A stretch of 64,000 nucleotides of DNA. Origin: Nymphaea colorata (taxonomy: Eukaryota; Streptophyta; Magnoliopsida; Nymphaeales; Nymphaeaceae). The translations under genes were made by a program, and so were the position numbers. Shown in pieces: positions 48,180-57,943 of this stretch. Each line of letters starts with the position of its first letter. Positions within the stretch are counted from its first letter, which is position 1. The notes below the pieces were generated by a model. The model saw only the letters and a list, made by a program, of their open reading frames with translations, searched no databases and was not told where the DNA came from. Location of the stretch: the NCBI RefSeq assembly GCF_008831285.2, contig NC_045138.2:42711115-42775114 (forward strand), written 5' to 3'.

Positions 48180-49100
48180 CAAAATGTTTAACAAGAAGCA
48201 CCAACTTCAAGTTATAACAGTTCACCAAATTATGGTGATAGGAATTTCATAATTGGGCCTTATTGTGTTCTTCCTTACAGTGTGCTTGGTTACGGACAAA
48301 CCTGGGGAACTAATTTTTATGCTAGAGTGCGATCTAGAACTCCGCAATTCAAAATGTTCTGAGAGTATGGACCTGATTGATGCCAAGGTGGAAAACTTGA
48401 CACCCTAAAAATTTCCCTCCAGCGTCCTCATGTTCACCACGTATACTGGTTGAGTGGTAACCTTTTAATAGGAGGGATCACCTCATCTCATAATCGCGAG
48501 TTTAAACCTATTTAAGAATCTACACTCATATATTGTTTTTACACATAAATTTCACAGTAATCTACACTGTGTAACTTAGTTTAATTGACTTTGGTGTTAA
48601 GACCACTTGATCAATTCAGCTGATATTAAGCATATTTTTCAATAAACATAAGAAAATAATCACTATATAATAATTTCATAAAAAAAATTGCCTTCCGATC
48701 AATTCGACTTGAATGGCAATTACAGGCAATATTCTTTGGTTAATCGATCAGCAAAGTCCCATTTGTTGGCACGATTATGTGTAAGTGTATACGTGTGACG
48801 TTTTGAGTGGATGCAAACTCAGGATATGATCAGATACAGGATAGGGGAATCGTCTCTTTCCAGCTAGCTTACCTATTGGGAATTAAGTTAAAGTAGACAG
48901 ACACTAAGGCAGGATCAGGATGACAGGGTTTATGGCAGACCCAAACAATTATATATGTAGGATTAGTTTCTTCCTTGTACCTACTGACAAGTCGATGAAA
49001 AAGTCAACGTAGATTTTTCTATTGAATAATTATTTTCATTGCACTGGATACCGTAAAGATTTCCACACTACCTAACTACACTACACTAGGAACAGAGTCA
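48180..49100. other. Intergenic AT-rich DNA, no gene seen
   Basis: No open frame or motif of note on either strand. Confidence 0.45.
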
Positions 49101-49109
49101 ATTTTTCAT

Positions 49110-49255
<146 letters not shown>

Positions 49256-49435
49256 GGGAGAAGAGAGGAGATAAGAGATGAGGGGGAAACCCATCTACTT
49301 GGCCTACTTGGCTTTATAATGACACTCTTCATCCTAAAACCAATACTATTAGACAACACTCAAGAATTGAAACTAAGGACGTAGCTACAACACGTCATCT
49401 AACCCAGCCAGTTGTGTTATCATGAAAAAGAGATA

Positions 49436-49443
49436 AAACATTT
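49436..49443. repeat. Left target duplication of the long-TIR element
   Basis: AAACATTT, matched by AAACATTG at 55736-55743 (seven of eight bases). Confidence 0.55.
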
Positions 49444-49725
49444 CTTGTTACACCATGGCGCCAACGTACCCGTTAGAATGGCATTGTGCCATTCAACCCT
49501 TCTCTAATCAGATAGCCCTTGGTGATGAATATTAAAAAATAAAAACATGACCCCCACCTTGCCCGAAGCTTTCCCAGCGAGCCCGACTTTCCCATTTCTC
49601 CCCACGTCTCCCCTCTCTCTCCCTGTCCTCCACCGTCTCCCTTCTCTCTCCCCGTTGGTATTGACAGCCGTACCGGTGTGCAGCCCACCGGACTACCGAT
49701 CATCAGGCGAACTTGGTAAGACATC
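49444..49725 (+). repeat. Left terminal inverted repeat of long-TIR element
   Basis: Inverted copy of about 55480-55735 with many substitutions and small indels. The stretch after it (49730-49945) carries further partial and inverted copies of the GACAGCC...GGTGTGCAGCC segment. Confidence 0.7.
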
Positions 49726-49948
49726 TTCCCCGTCTTCCCGCTCTCTCTCCCTGTCGGTGTTGACAGCCCACGGCCCAGCCGGTGTGCAGCCTACCGGATG
49801 ACCGACGACCGAGCTTCGCCATAGCTGGTAAAAGAAAGAGAATGCACAGAGGGCATACCAGGTATGCCGAAGCTCGGCCGTCCAGCAGGCCCCACACCAG
49901 TGGGGCAGCCGGCTGTCAACACAGTCAGGGGGAGGGAAAGGAGACGTA

Positions 49949-49953
49949 GACAA
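49949..49953. repeat. Copia D left target-site duplication
   Basis: GACAA, identical to 55428-55432. Confidence 0.9.
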
Positions 49954-50644
49954 TGTTGGGTCGGGTTCAGTCTCAAGAGAGGACCCGACCCGTCACTTAA
50001 GTGACCGGCGGAGGAAAAGGGAGGGCACCTAATGGTGCCCCCAATCTCTCTCACGTCCCTCTCTCTCTATCATTTTTCTTTTAGGGAAAAAAGAAAAGAG
50101 GGTTTTGCATTTTGTGGCTCACACCAAGCAAGGTGAAGGAGAAGAGGAAGGCAAAGAAGAGAAGGAAGGCAAGAAGGAAAGAGGAAGAAGAGCACGGTCA
50201 TGGGTTTGGGTAGCCATGTGGGTTCAAGTGTAGAGAGAGAAAGTGAAGAAAACAAGGGAAAGAAAAAAAGAACATACAGTGATTTCTTTTATTGTTGTTT
50301 TCTTGTGTATTCATTCTTGAAAATGATTTATGCTATTCTCTGCAAGAAGAACAACGTAGTTATATTGCCTCTTTGATATATATTTAAAGTCTCTCTTGCT
50401 CGTGGTTTTTTACTCCATTATTGGAGGTCTTTTCCACGTAAATTGGTGTCTCTTGCTTTCTGCATTATTTAGCATATATTTTGATATATATTGCTGCAAC
50501 ATTTGTGTTGGAAACTTGATCTTATGCTCGCAGTCCTATGGTTTCGATTTTTAGCAGTTTTGTACATGTTTGACTATCATACTAGTTGGTTTGGTCTGTT
50601 TTATTGTTGTTGAAGCACTCTTTTTGGGGAAAACGACTATAACA
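49954..50644 (+). repeat. Copia D 5' LTR
   Basis: 691 bp, TGTTGGGTCGGG to GACTATAACA. Matches 54738-55427 along its length. Confidence 0.93.
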
Positions 50645-50647
50645 AAG

Positions 50648-50658
50648 TGGTATCAGAG
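50648..50658 (+). promoter_or_regulatory. Copia D primer-binding site
   Basis: TGGTATCAGAG, three bases after the LTR; complementary to the 3' end of plant initiator tRNA-Met, the standard Copia primer. Confidence 0.9.
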
Positions 50659-50700
50659 ACAGGTTAGCGCCAGGTTGGTTGTGTGCATTCTTATTGAAGG

Positions 50701-51428
50701 ATGGAGTCGACCCTCACTATGATGATATCTCTAAACAGAAATAATTGGACCATATGAAAAGCCAAAATGAAAGATTTGTTGTATTGTAAAGACCCATATG
50801 CACCCATTGAGAACCAGAAGCCAGCAAATATGACAGATGAAAAATGCAAGTTATTGGACAGAAAAACCATTGGCACCATCAAACAATGGCTAGATGACTG
50901 TGTTTTTCATTTGGTATCCACAGAGACGAGCGCGAAGTCATTATGGCAGAAGTTGCATGATCTTTACGAGAGGAAAACAACTGGGAACAAGGCTTTCTTG
51001 ATTAGGCAATTAGTAAATCTGAAACTTAGAAAGGGAAAACCAGTGTGAGAGCATCTGAATGAAGTACAGAGCATAATCAATAAGTTGTCAACAATGAACA
51101 TGATATTAGATGGTGAGTTACAGGCAATTGCTCAGTTCTCTTCCCGACAGTTGGGAGACTTTAGTTGTTTCTTTGAGCAACTCCACTCCAGATGGTGTGT
51201 TTATGATGAAGCATGTAACCAGCAGTATTCTAAATGAAGAGACAAGGAGAAAGTCTCTTGGTACTGGTAGCTCACAAGTGCTAGTGATAGGAGACAGTGA
51301 CAGATAGAAGAACCGTAACAAATGGCATGACAGATCAAACTCTAGGTCCAAATCAAGACCGAAGAAGACATGTAAATGCTTTCACTGTGGTATTCTAGGG
51401 CACAAGAAGATTGATTGTAGAAAATGAA
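50701..51428 (+). pseudogene. Copia D gag remnant
   Basis: Starts ATG at 50701 (MESTLTMMISLNRNNWT), then a TGA where intact elements have a tryptophan. The main part (50767-51048) reads TIKQWLDDCVFHLVSTETSA, SLWQKLHDLYERKTTGNKAF and LIRQLVNLKL, the Tnt1-like gag pattern, up to another TGA at 51046. A zinc knuckle CFHCGILGHKKIDC is intact at 51377-51418, followed by a stop in place of the usual tryptophan. In a working element this protein would form the particle and bind RNA. Confidence 0.82.
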
Positions 51429-51469
51429 AAGAAGAAAAAATAGAGAAAAAGAAGAGTCAAGAGAATGTG

Positions 51470-52595
51470 AAGTCAAAAGAGTATACTGTAGTTGCTTCAG
51501 ATGATGAGGTAGTGTTATTTTTATTTGAAGAAAATGATTGTCTTACAGTTCAAAATTGTGATTCTACATGGATTTTAGATACTGGGGCATCATATCATGC
51601 CACACCATATAGAGAGTTGTTTTTATCTTATAGAGCAAGTGATTTTGGAGTAGTTCACATGGACAACAGTGATACTTCGAAGATTGTTGGGATAGAAGAT
51701 GTTTGCATTGAGACAAGCACATGATGTAAGTTGACTTTGAGAGATATAAGACATGTTCCAGATCTTAGAATGAAACTGATTTCTCAAGAAAACTAAGTGA
51801 AGATGGATATTGTAATTCATTTAGTCAAACAGGATAGAAAGTGACAAAGGGGCACTAGTGTTGGCTAGAGGTGACAGATTTGGCTCTTTGTATGTGATGA
51901 AGTCTCGAATCAGTAGTCTGGATGTCAATGAAGTTACTGCTGGTACTTCGTCAGATTTGTGGCATAAGAGGTTAGGTCACACGAGTTAAAGAGGAATCGA
52001 TTTACTCACAAAGAATAATTTGTTACCAAAGGCAGATGGTGCACAGTTATCTCCTTGTGATCATTGTTTGATTGGTAAATTGCATCGAATTTCCTTTCAG
52101 AAAAAGTGCTCTTCAAAAACTAAAGATGTTTTAAATTTAATTTATTCAGATGTATGTGGTCCTATAAATGTGACATCTAAAGGTGGAGCATCCTATTTTG
52201 TCACATTTATTGATGATGCATTTAGGAATGTGTGGGCGTTTACAATGAAAAGCAAAAGTGAAGTAAGTAGTATCTTCATGACTTTTCATGTAGCGGTTGA
52301 GCACGAGACTGGTAAGAAGATGAAGAAACTGCGTACAGATAATGGTGGTGAGTACATAGCATCTTCTTTACGAAAGTATTGTCTAAAACATGGTATTAGA
52401 CATGAAAAGACAATTCCCTATACTTCACAACATAATGGAGTTGCAAAAAAGATGCATAGAACTATAATTGAGAGAGTTAGAAGTTTGCTATCTAGCTTTA
52501 AGTTGCCTAAGTATTTTTGGGCAGTGGCAATGCATTCTGTAGTTTATTTAATAAACAGGTTTCATTCAGTGCCTCTAGATGGAGATATTCCATAG
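51470..52595 (+). pseudogene. Copia D pol: protease and integrase remnant
   Basis: Protease motif STWILDTGASYHATPYRE lies at about 51567-51620. The integrase zinc domain reads LWHKRLGHTS near 51958 and CDHCLIGKLHR near 52059. The core has SDVCGP (first Asp, about 52149), FVTFIDDAFRNVWAF (second Asp, about 52205) and NGVAKKMHRT near 52435, where the catalytic glutamate of the NGVAE-type motif is replaced by lysine. Stops fall at 51722, 51987 and 52593 among others. Frames before 51990 shift at least once. Confidence 0.85.
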
Positions 52596-54702
52596 AGAGT
52601 TTGGTCAGATGAAGTGGTTAAGTATAATCACCTCAGAATTTTTGGTTGTAAAGCTTTCATGCATGTACCAAAAGAACATAAAACCAAACTAGATGATAAA
52701 GCTATTCTTCTAATATTTCTTGGTTATGCAGATGATGAATTTAATTACAAGTTATGGGATCCAAAGAATGACAAAATCTACAATAGTCATGATGTTGTCG
52801 TCAGAGAGGATCAGACAATTGAAGATGTCATGAGTGACAAACCGTCGGATATGAATGTTAGTAGCGTTCATGAGCCAACCTATACAGGACCTGGAAAATT
52901 TTCATCTGAGCATGATGAGACTGATGAAGATATAGAGGAAGATGAAAGAGAGGCAGATGAGCAATATACAGATGACAGCACTATGGAGACTCAAACTGAT
53001 CATAAGCATGAGTTGGAGGGGGAGCTTCCTTCTCATTCAGAACCAATTGAGGAGCAATTGAGAAGAGGTAAAAGAACTCGTATACCATCTACAAGATATT
53101 CTACTGATGAATATATTATATTTACAGATAATAGAGAGCCAGAATCTTATGTAGAAGTGCTAGATGATGTGCATAAAAATGAATGAGTTCAAGTTATGTA
53201 GGAATAAATAAATTCTCTATATAAGAATCACACTTTTGATTTAGTAAAGCTACCAAAAGGTAAGAAAGTGTTGCAGAACAAGTAGGTCTACAAGCTTAAA
53301 AATGAAAGTCAATGCAAGTTGAGATACAAAGCTCAGTTAATGGTGAAAGGTTTGAAGCAGGAAAGAGGTATTGATTTTGATGAAATTTTTTCTCCTATGG
53401 TTAAAATGTCATCTATCAGGGTAATACTTGGTTTGGTGGCATATCTAGACTTGGAGTTGGAGGAGTTAGATGTAAAAACTGCTTTTCCTCATGGAGATGT
53501 AGAGGAATAAATCTACATGACACAACCAGAAGGTTTTGTGGTTACCAAGAAGAAACACATGGTTTGTAAGTTAAAGAAGGGCTTGTATGGACTTAAACAA
53601 GTACCTAAACAGTGGTACAAGAAATTTCATGCATTTATGATAAATCAAAAGTATCGCAGTTCAGCCGTAGATCATTGTCTCTACATCAAAGAGTTATCAT
53701 CAGGCAACTTCAGTATCTTATTGTTATATGTAGATGACATGCTTATTGTTGGACATGACTGTCAATTGATTAGCCAATTGAAGAAGGATATGAGCAAGTT
53801 ATTTGATATGAAAGACTTGGGGTCAGCACAACAATTGTTAGGCATGAGGATTGTTCGTGATAGGAAGGCCAAGAAGTTGTGGTTATTACAAGACAAATAC
53901 ATTGAGAAGGTCCTTAGCAAGTTCAGCATGAAAGATGCCAAAACAGTAAGTACACCTTTAGCAGCACATTTTAAATTGGGAAATGAGCAATGTCCATCCT
54001 CAGTAGATGAGAAAGAATGAATGAAAAATGTTACATATGCTTTCGCAGTAGGGAGTCTTATGTATGCTATGGTTTGCACACGGCTAGACTTGGCTTATGT
54101 AGTTGGTGTAGTTAGTAGGTTCTTGTCAAATCCAGGCAATGAACATTGGATAGTAGTGAAGTGGATCCTAAGGTATCTGAAAAGTACTTCCAATTACTGT
54201 TTATGTTTTGGTGAATCTAATCCAAAGATACAAGGATTTGTTGATGCAGACATGGCAGGTGACTTGAACTCTAGGAAGTCTCTTTCTGGTTATGTCTTTA
54301 CTTTTGCAGGGTGAGCAGTATCATGGCAGTCTAGATTGCAGAAGTGTTGCTCTTTTCACTACAAAGGTAGAATATATTGTAGCAACTGAAGCTTGTAAAG
54401 AGTTGTTGTTGATGAAGAGTTTTCTTCATGATATAGGCCTTAGTCAGAAGATCTATGTGTTGCATTATGATAGCCAAAGTGTTATACATTTGGCGAATAA
54501 TTCAACATTCCACTTAATGACCAAGTACATTGATGTCATATATCATTGGATTTGTGATGTGCTTGAGCAAAAACTGATTCAGTTAGAGAAGATACATAGA
54601 AAGAAGAATCCTGCAGATATGATGACGAAGTCTCCACCTAGAGAGAAGCATGACATGTGTAGAGACTTATTTGTGATGACGGCCTTTAAGGTAGTGTATT
54701 AA
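52596..54702 (+). pseudogene. Copia D pol: integrase end, reverse transcriptase, RNase H
   Basis: The integrase tail (LRIFGCKAFMHVPKEHKTKL) and an acidic linker run to 53186. RT has YKAQLMVKGLKQERGIDFDE, LEELDVKTAFPHGD, MTQPEGF, LKKGLYGLKQ and the intact YVDD at 53727-53738. RT ends with YAFAVGSLMYAMVCTRLDLA. RNase H residues are FVDADMAGD (Asp), TKVEYIVATEACKEL (Glu), HYDSQSVIHLA (Asp) and NPADMMTK (Asp), so all four acids survive. Stops include 53184, 53285, 53508, 54018 and 54312, and there is a shift near 54320-54345. The final stop is at 54700-54702. Confidence 0.87.
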
Positions 54703-54723
54703 GGTATGTTTCCTCTCTTGAGG

Positions 54724-54737
54724 CTGGAGGGGGAGTT
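54724..54737 (+). promoter_or_regulatory. Copia D polypurine tract
   Basis: CTGGAGGGGGAGTT immediately before the 3' LTR; primes plus-strand synthesis. Confidence 0.85.
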
Positions 54738-55427
54738 TGTTGGGTCGGGTCCAGCCTCAATAGAGGACCTGACCCGATCCAACCTGTCATTTAAGTGATG
54801 AGCGGAGAAAAAGGGAGGGCACCCGATGGTGCCCCTAATCTCTCTCACGTCCCTCTCTCTCTCTATCATTTTTCTTTTGGGGGAAAAAGAAAAGAGGGCT
54901 TTCCATTTTGTGGTTCACACCAAGCAAGGTGAAGAGAAGAGGAAGGCAAAGAAGAGAAGGAGAGAAGTAAGGCAAGAAGGAAAGAGCACGGATGTGGGTT
55001 TGGGCAGTCATGTGGGTTCAAGTGTAGAGAGAGAAAGTGAAGAAAACAAGAAAAATAAAAGAAGAACATACGGTGATTTTCTTTTTTGTTTTCTTATGCA
55101 TTCATTCTTGAGAATGATTTATGCTATTCTAAGAACAACGTAGTTGTATTGCCTTTTTTATATATATTTAAAGTCTCTTTTTTTCGTGGTTTTTTACCCC
55201 ATTATTGGGGTTTTTTCCACGTAAATTGGTGTCGCTTGTTTTCTGTATTATTTAGCATATATTTTTATATATATTGCTGCAACATTGGTGTTGGAAACTT
55301 GATCTTATGCTCACAGTCCTGTGGTTTCGATTTTTAGCAGTTTTGTGCATGTCCGACTATCATACTAGTTGGTTTGTCCTGTTTTATTGTTGTTGAAGCA
55401 CTCTTTTTAGGGAAAACGACTATAAGA
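54738..55427 (+). repeat. Copia D 3' LTR
   Basis: 690 bp, starts TGTTGGGTCGGG and ends ACTATAAGA (CA changed to GA). Followed directly by the GACAA duplication. Confidence 0.9.
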
Positions 55428-55431
55428 GACA

Positions 55432-55434
<3 letters not shown>

Positions 55435-55479
<45 letters not shown>
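55435..55479. repeat. (GA)n microsatellite
   Basis: GA run right after the Copia D right flank, inside the long-TIR element. Confidence 0.96.
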
Positions 55480-55482
<3 letters not shown>

Positions 55483-55735
55483 CAAAGGGCTTACCAATCT
55501 CGCCCGGAGCTCATTCCAACAGGCTGCACACTGGTGAGGCTGTCCAACACTCATGGGCAGAGAGAGGGGAGATGGGGGAGAAAGGGGAAAGTCGGGCTCG
55601 TTGGGAGAATTTTGAGAGAGCGGGGAGTGATTTTTTTTGTTTTTTTATTCTTTCACCACAAGGACCGTCCGATAGAGAATGATCGGGTGGCGTAGCACTA
55701 CTATAACGCGTACGATGGCGCCCTGACGTCACGAG
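55480..55735 (-). repeat. Right terminal inverted repeat of long-TIR element
   Basis: Inverted copy of about 49444-49725. Outer end on the plus strand reads CGATGGCGCCCTGACGTC. Confidence 0.7.
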
Positions 55736-55796
55736 AAACATTGGAAACGTTATATATGTTTGAATTTGCCAGTTGTCAAAAGTTGGTAAATGACTA

Positions 55797-55856
55797 CTAT
55801 ATATATATATAATATATATAATGTAGCAAGATAGTGGATAAAAGTTAAAAATTTGT

Positions 55857-55890
<34 letters not shown>
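55797..55890. repeat. Two (TA)n microsatellites
   Basis: TA runs at about 55797-55821 and 55859-55890, separated by unique sequence. Confidence 0.93.
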
Positions 55891-55892
<2 letters not shown>

Positions 55893-57760
55893 CAATCTTG
55901 CCAAATGTCAGTTATTGGTACATGGCTAAAATATAAACATTTGTTAGTAAAAACAGTCACTACATTGGCATTAGCAATGGTTTCTTATGCAGTGACGATT
56001 TATAGTAGTTTTGCCTAAGTTTTATGGTCTTTTTGGCAATGAACTTTTAAATTTTAATGATATGACAGCTATTTGGCATATGACAACATTAACTTTTCCT
56101 TATGTATATTAGTGAGGCTAGCTATGTCTGGATCACAGACCAACTGAATTTGCTGATCCTAGTGAACTCTATTCTAAGCCAATGAATGTCACGCTCAACA
56201 AAACCACAATCGAATATGAGTTTCTATACAACATATACAGTAGCAATATTAATTGCATGAGTGGCTTTTTATCTCTTTTCTTTTCTTCCCCAGGATAACT
56301 ATCCCAAAGGGTAGACCTCATGATTTCTCCCACAAGATAAGAAAAAAGGACAGACAAATGGCATCTCTCTATCTGATTACAATTTCTTAACAGCTCAGGC
56401 CTGCAACCAGAATATGTTAATTTACATACTACTTATGGGGGAGCTTGTTAAGCTTTAGAATTCAAACCAATCTTCAATTGCTTAAAGCTAGATTAGCTGG
56501 CCATGAGAAATAAAGAATTATTCATGCATGAGGAATTGATGAGAGATATATACAAGTGGCAACAATAAAAATATTCAACCTTTCAATATTGTTAAAAACG
56601 TGTCTGAGTCCTCTCATTGTTAACTATAACGTCACTAAATTTATTCAATGGACAACTTTAAGATAGTGAAATTTACTGATTTACCTTATAGAAAACGAAC
56701 ATAAAAATTATACCCCTTTTTTGAAAATTTACCTTACATGTCTTTCACATATTAATGAAAAGTTCTGCACCTATCTAATTTTGTTATTTAAAGTAAACAT
56801 AAGATAGGTACAATTAACCATTAGTTAGTAATGCTGCTTGTTATACTTAAATTCAAATCATTTGTTGACACTCCAAATTTTCAAATTCAATTATACGTAG
56901 GCCCCGGCAACCTACCTTCATGTTCCAAGCTGCATTCAAGCAGTTTTTGGACTGCTTTAGAAAAGTCTTCAAACCATTTTCCACTATTTTCCGAATGTTC
57001 TTTAGTTTTGTTGGCTCATGAACTCACCCAAAAAGAGCTCACCTCATCCAATTTAGGTCTTGGAATGCTTAGAGCCTAGCAAACTACCAATTCACAAGTT
57101 TTACCCTAGATCATTTTACTCTCATTTCTGAGAGAAACCCTAGGAAAATCCTATAAACTATCCTATTGGACCTACATCTTTTTTTATTAGGCATGCTGTA
57201 GGTGAAACATAACTACCATGATAAAATCCCCAATTTATAGGTACCAATCTAGTTTAGTTGTGGTAAAACAACTCAATTTTCTAGTTTAATTTTGACATAA
57301 GGATGACAATTAGATGATTCTAATCTCGCTTGGGTTTAATTTGCTTTCATGTTTGTGGTGGTTGTGCACAAGTAGCAAATAGACAAGTAAGTTCTAAAGA
57401 ATAGTTTGCACATGCAGTTAGGTTTGTTTTGTTTCCTATCAATTCTTATTTTTGCTTTCTTGTTTTGGTCTCTTTTATTGATTGCTTAGCATGATTTTGG
57501 TTGGAAAGCGGGCTATCTATTACTGAAGCTGCTGAAGCAAGCTATCAAAGGCTTGAAATCTACTACCAAAGCAAGCTATCTACTATCAAGAAACAGCTGT
57601 TGAAGTAGGCAATTCAAAGCTGAAAATCTACTGCTTGCAAGCCGTTTTTATAAAGGTGTTCGATTACCTCTGAACTGAACAAGTCTTGAATACTGAGAAT
57701 TTGAAATCTGTGGACTTAATAAAAGACCCTCTACCCTTTGATCTTAGCGCAAACACTTTT
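55891..57760. other. Intergenic AT-rich DNA, no gene seen
   Basis: Nothing recognised. The segment 57500-57620 contains loosely repeated AAGCAAGCTATC-like words without a fixed period. Confidence 0.4.
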
Positions 57761-57766
57761 TGACAG

Positions 57767-57943
57767 GAAGAGGAACTTTGGTCTTCTGTTTTCACTCGGT
57801 GGTTCTCTAATCGATGTTCACCATATATTGGCTTCCATGATGCTCAGGTGGCTCTCCTTTACGGACATGTAGAATTTAGTTTTGCAAGGAGAATTTTGGA
57901 TACTTTCAGAAGCAGCAATGGGCCCAAACCAATAGCACATTGA
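57767..57943 (+). other. Exon-like reading frame, 58 codons, unknown protein
   Basis: After an acceptor-like TTTTTGACAG at 57757-57766 there is an open frame without its own ATG, ending in TGA at 57941-57943. The product is protein-like: EEELWSSVFTRWF, then CSPYIGFHDAQVALLYGHVE, then RRILDTFRSSNGPKP. It is mixed in composition with aromatic residues, unlike the AT-biased chance frames around it. It may be a terminal exon or a captured fragment of a host gene. I do not recognise the family. Confidence 0.35.

Larger units (their letters stand above)
49954..55427 (+). mobile_element. Copia D: complete Tnt1/Tork-like Copia element (5.5 kb)
   Basis: LTRs of 691 and 690 bp, a primer site TGGTATCAGAG directly after the 5' LTR, gag and pol in Copia order, a clear polypurine tract before the 3' LTR, and a perfect 5-bp duplication GACAA. 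The 3' LTR ends GA instead of CA, a single change. Gag and pol form one frame for most of their length but carry about ten stops, a shift before the end of RNase H and a lost integrase glutamate. The gag pattern (LWQKLHDLYERKTTGNKAFL) and RNase H (TKVEYIVATEACKELL) resemble Tnt1/Tork elements. It is inserted within the long-TIR element. Confidence 0.93.
49444..55735. mobile_element. Long-TIR DNA element (about 0.8 kb) hosting Copia D
   Basis: The segment left of Copia D (49444 to about 49725) and the segment right of it (55735 back to about 55480) are inverted copies. Shared blocks include GGCGCCAACGTAC versus GGCGCCATCGTAC at the outer ends, TTCTCTAATC versus TTCTCTATC, CCTTG, GAGCCCGACTTTCCC and TCTCCCCTCTCTCT, and GTGTGCAGCC near the inner ends. 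Flanks show AAACATTT and AAACATTG. Removing Copia D (5,474 bp plus one duplicate) leaves about 813 bp. No transposase frame. Long inverted arms fit a Mutator-like or foldback element; the 8-bp duplication would also allow hAT. Confidence 0.7.

Noticed and set aside
55691-55715. CACTA-type transposon end (CACTACTATAACG)
   Set aside because: It lies inside the long-TIR arm and no matching opposite end or 3-bp duplication was found.
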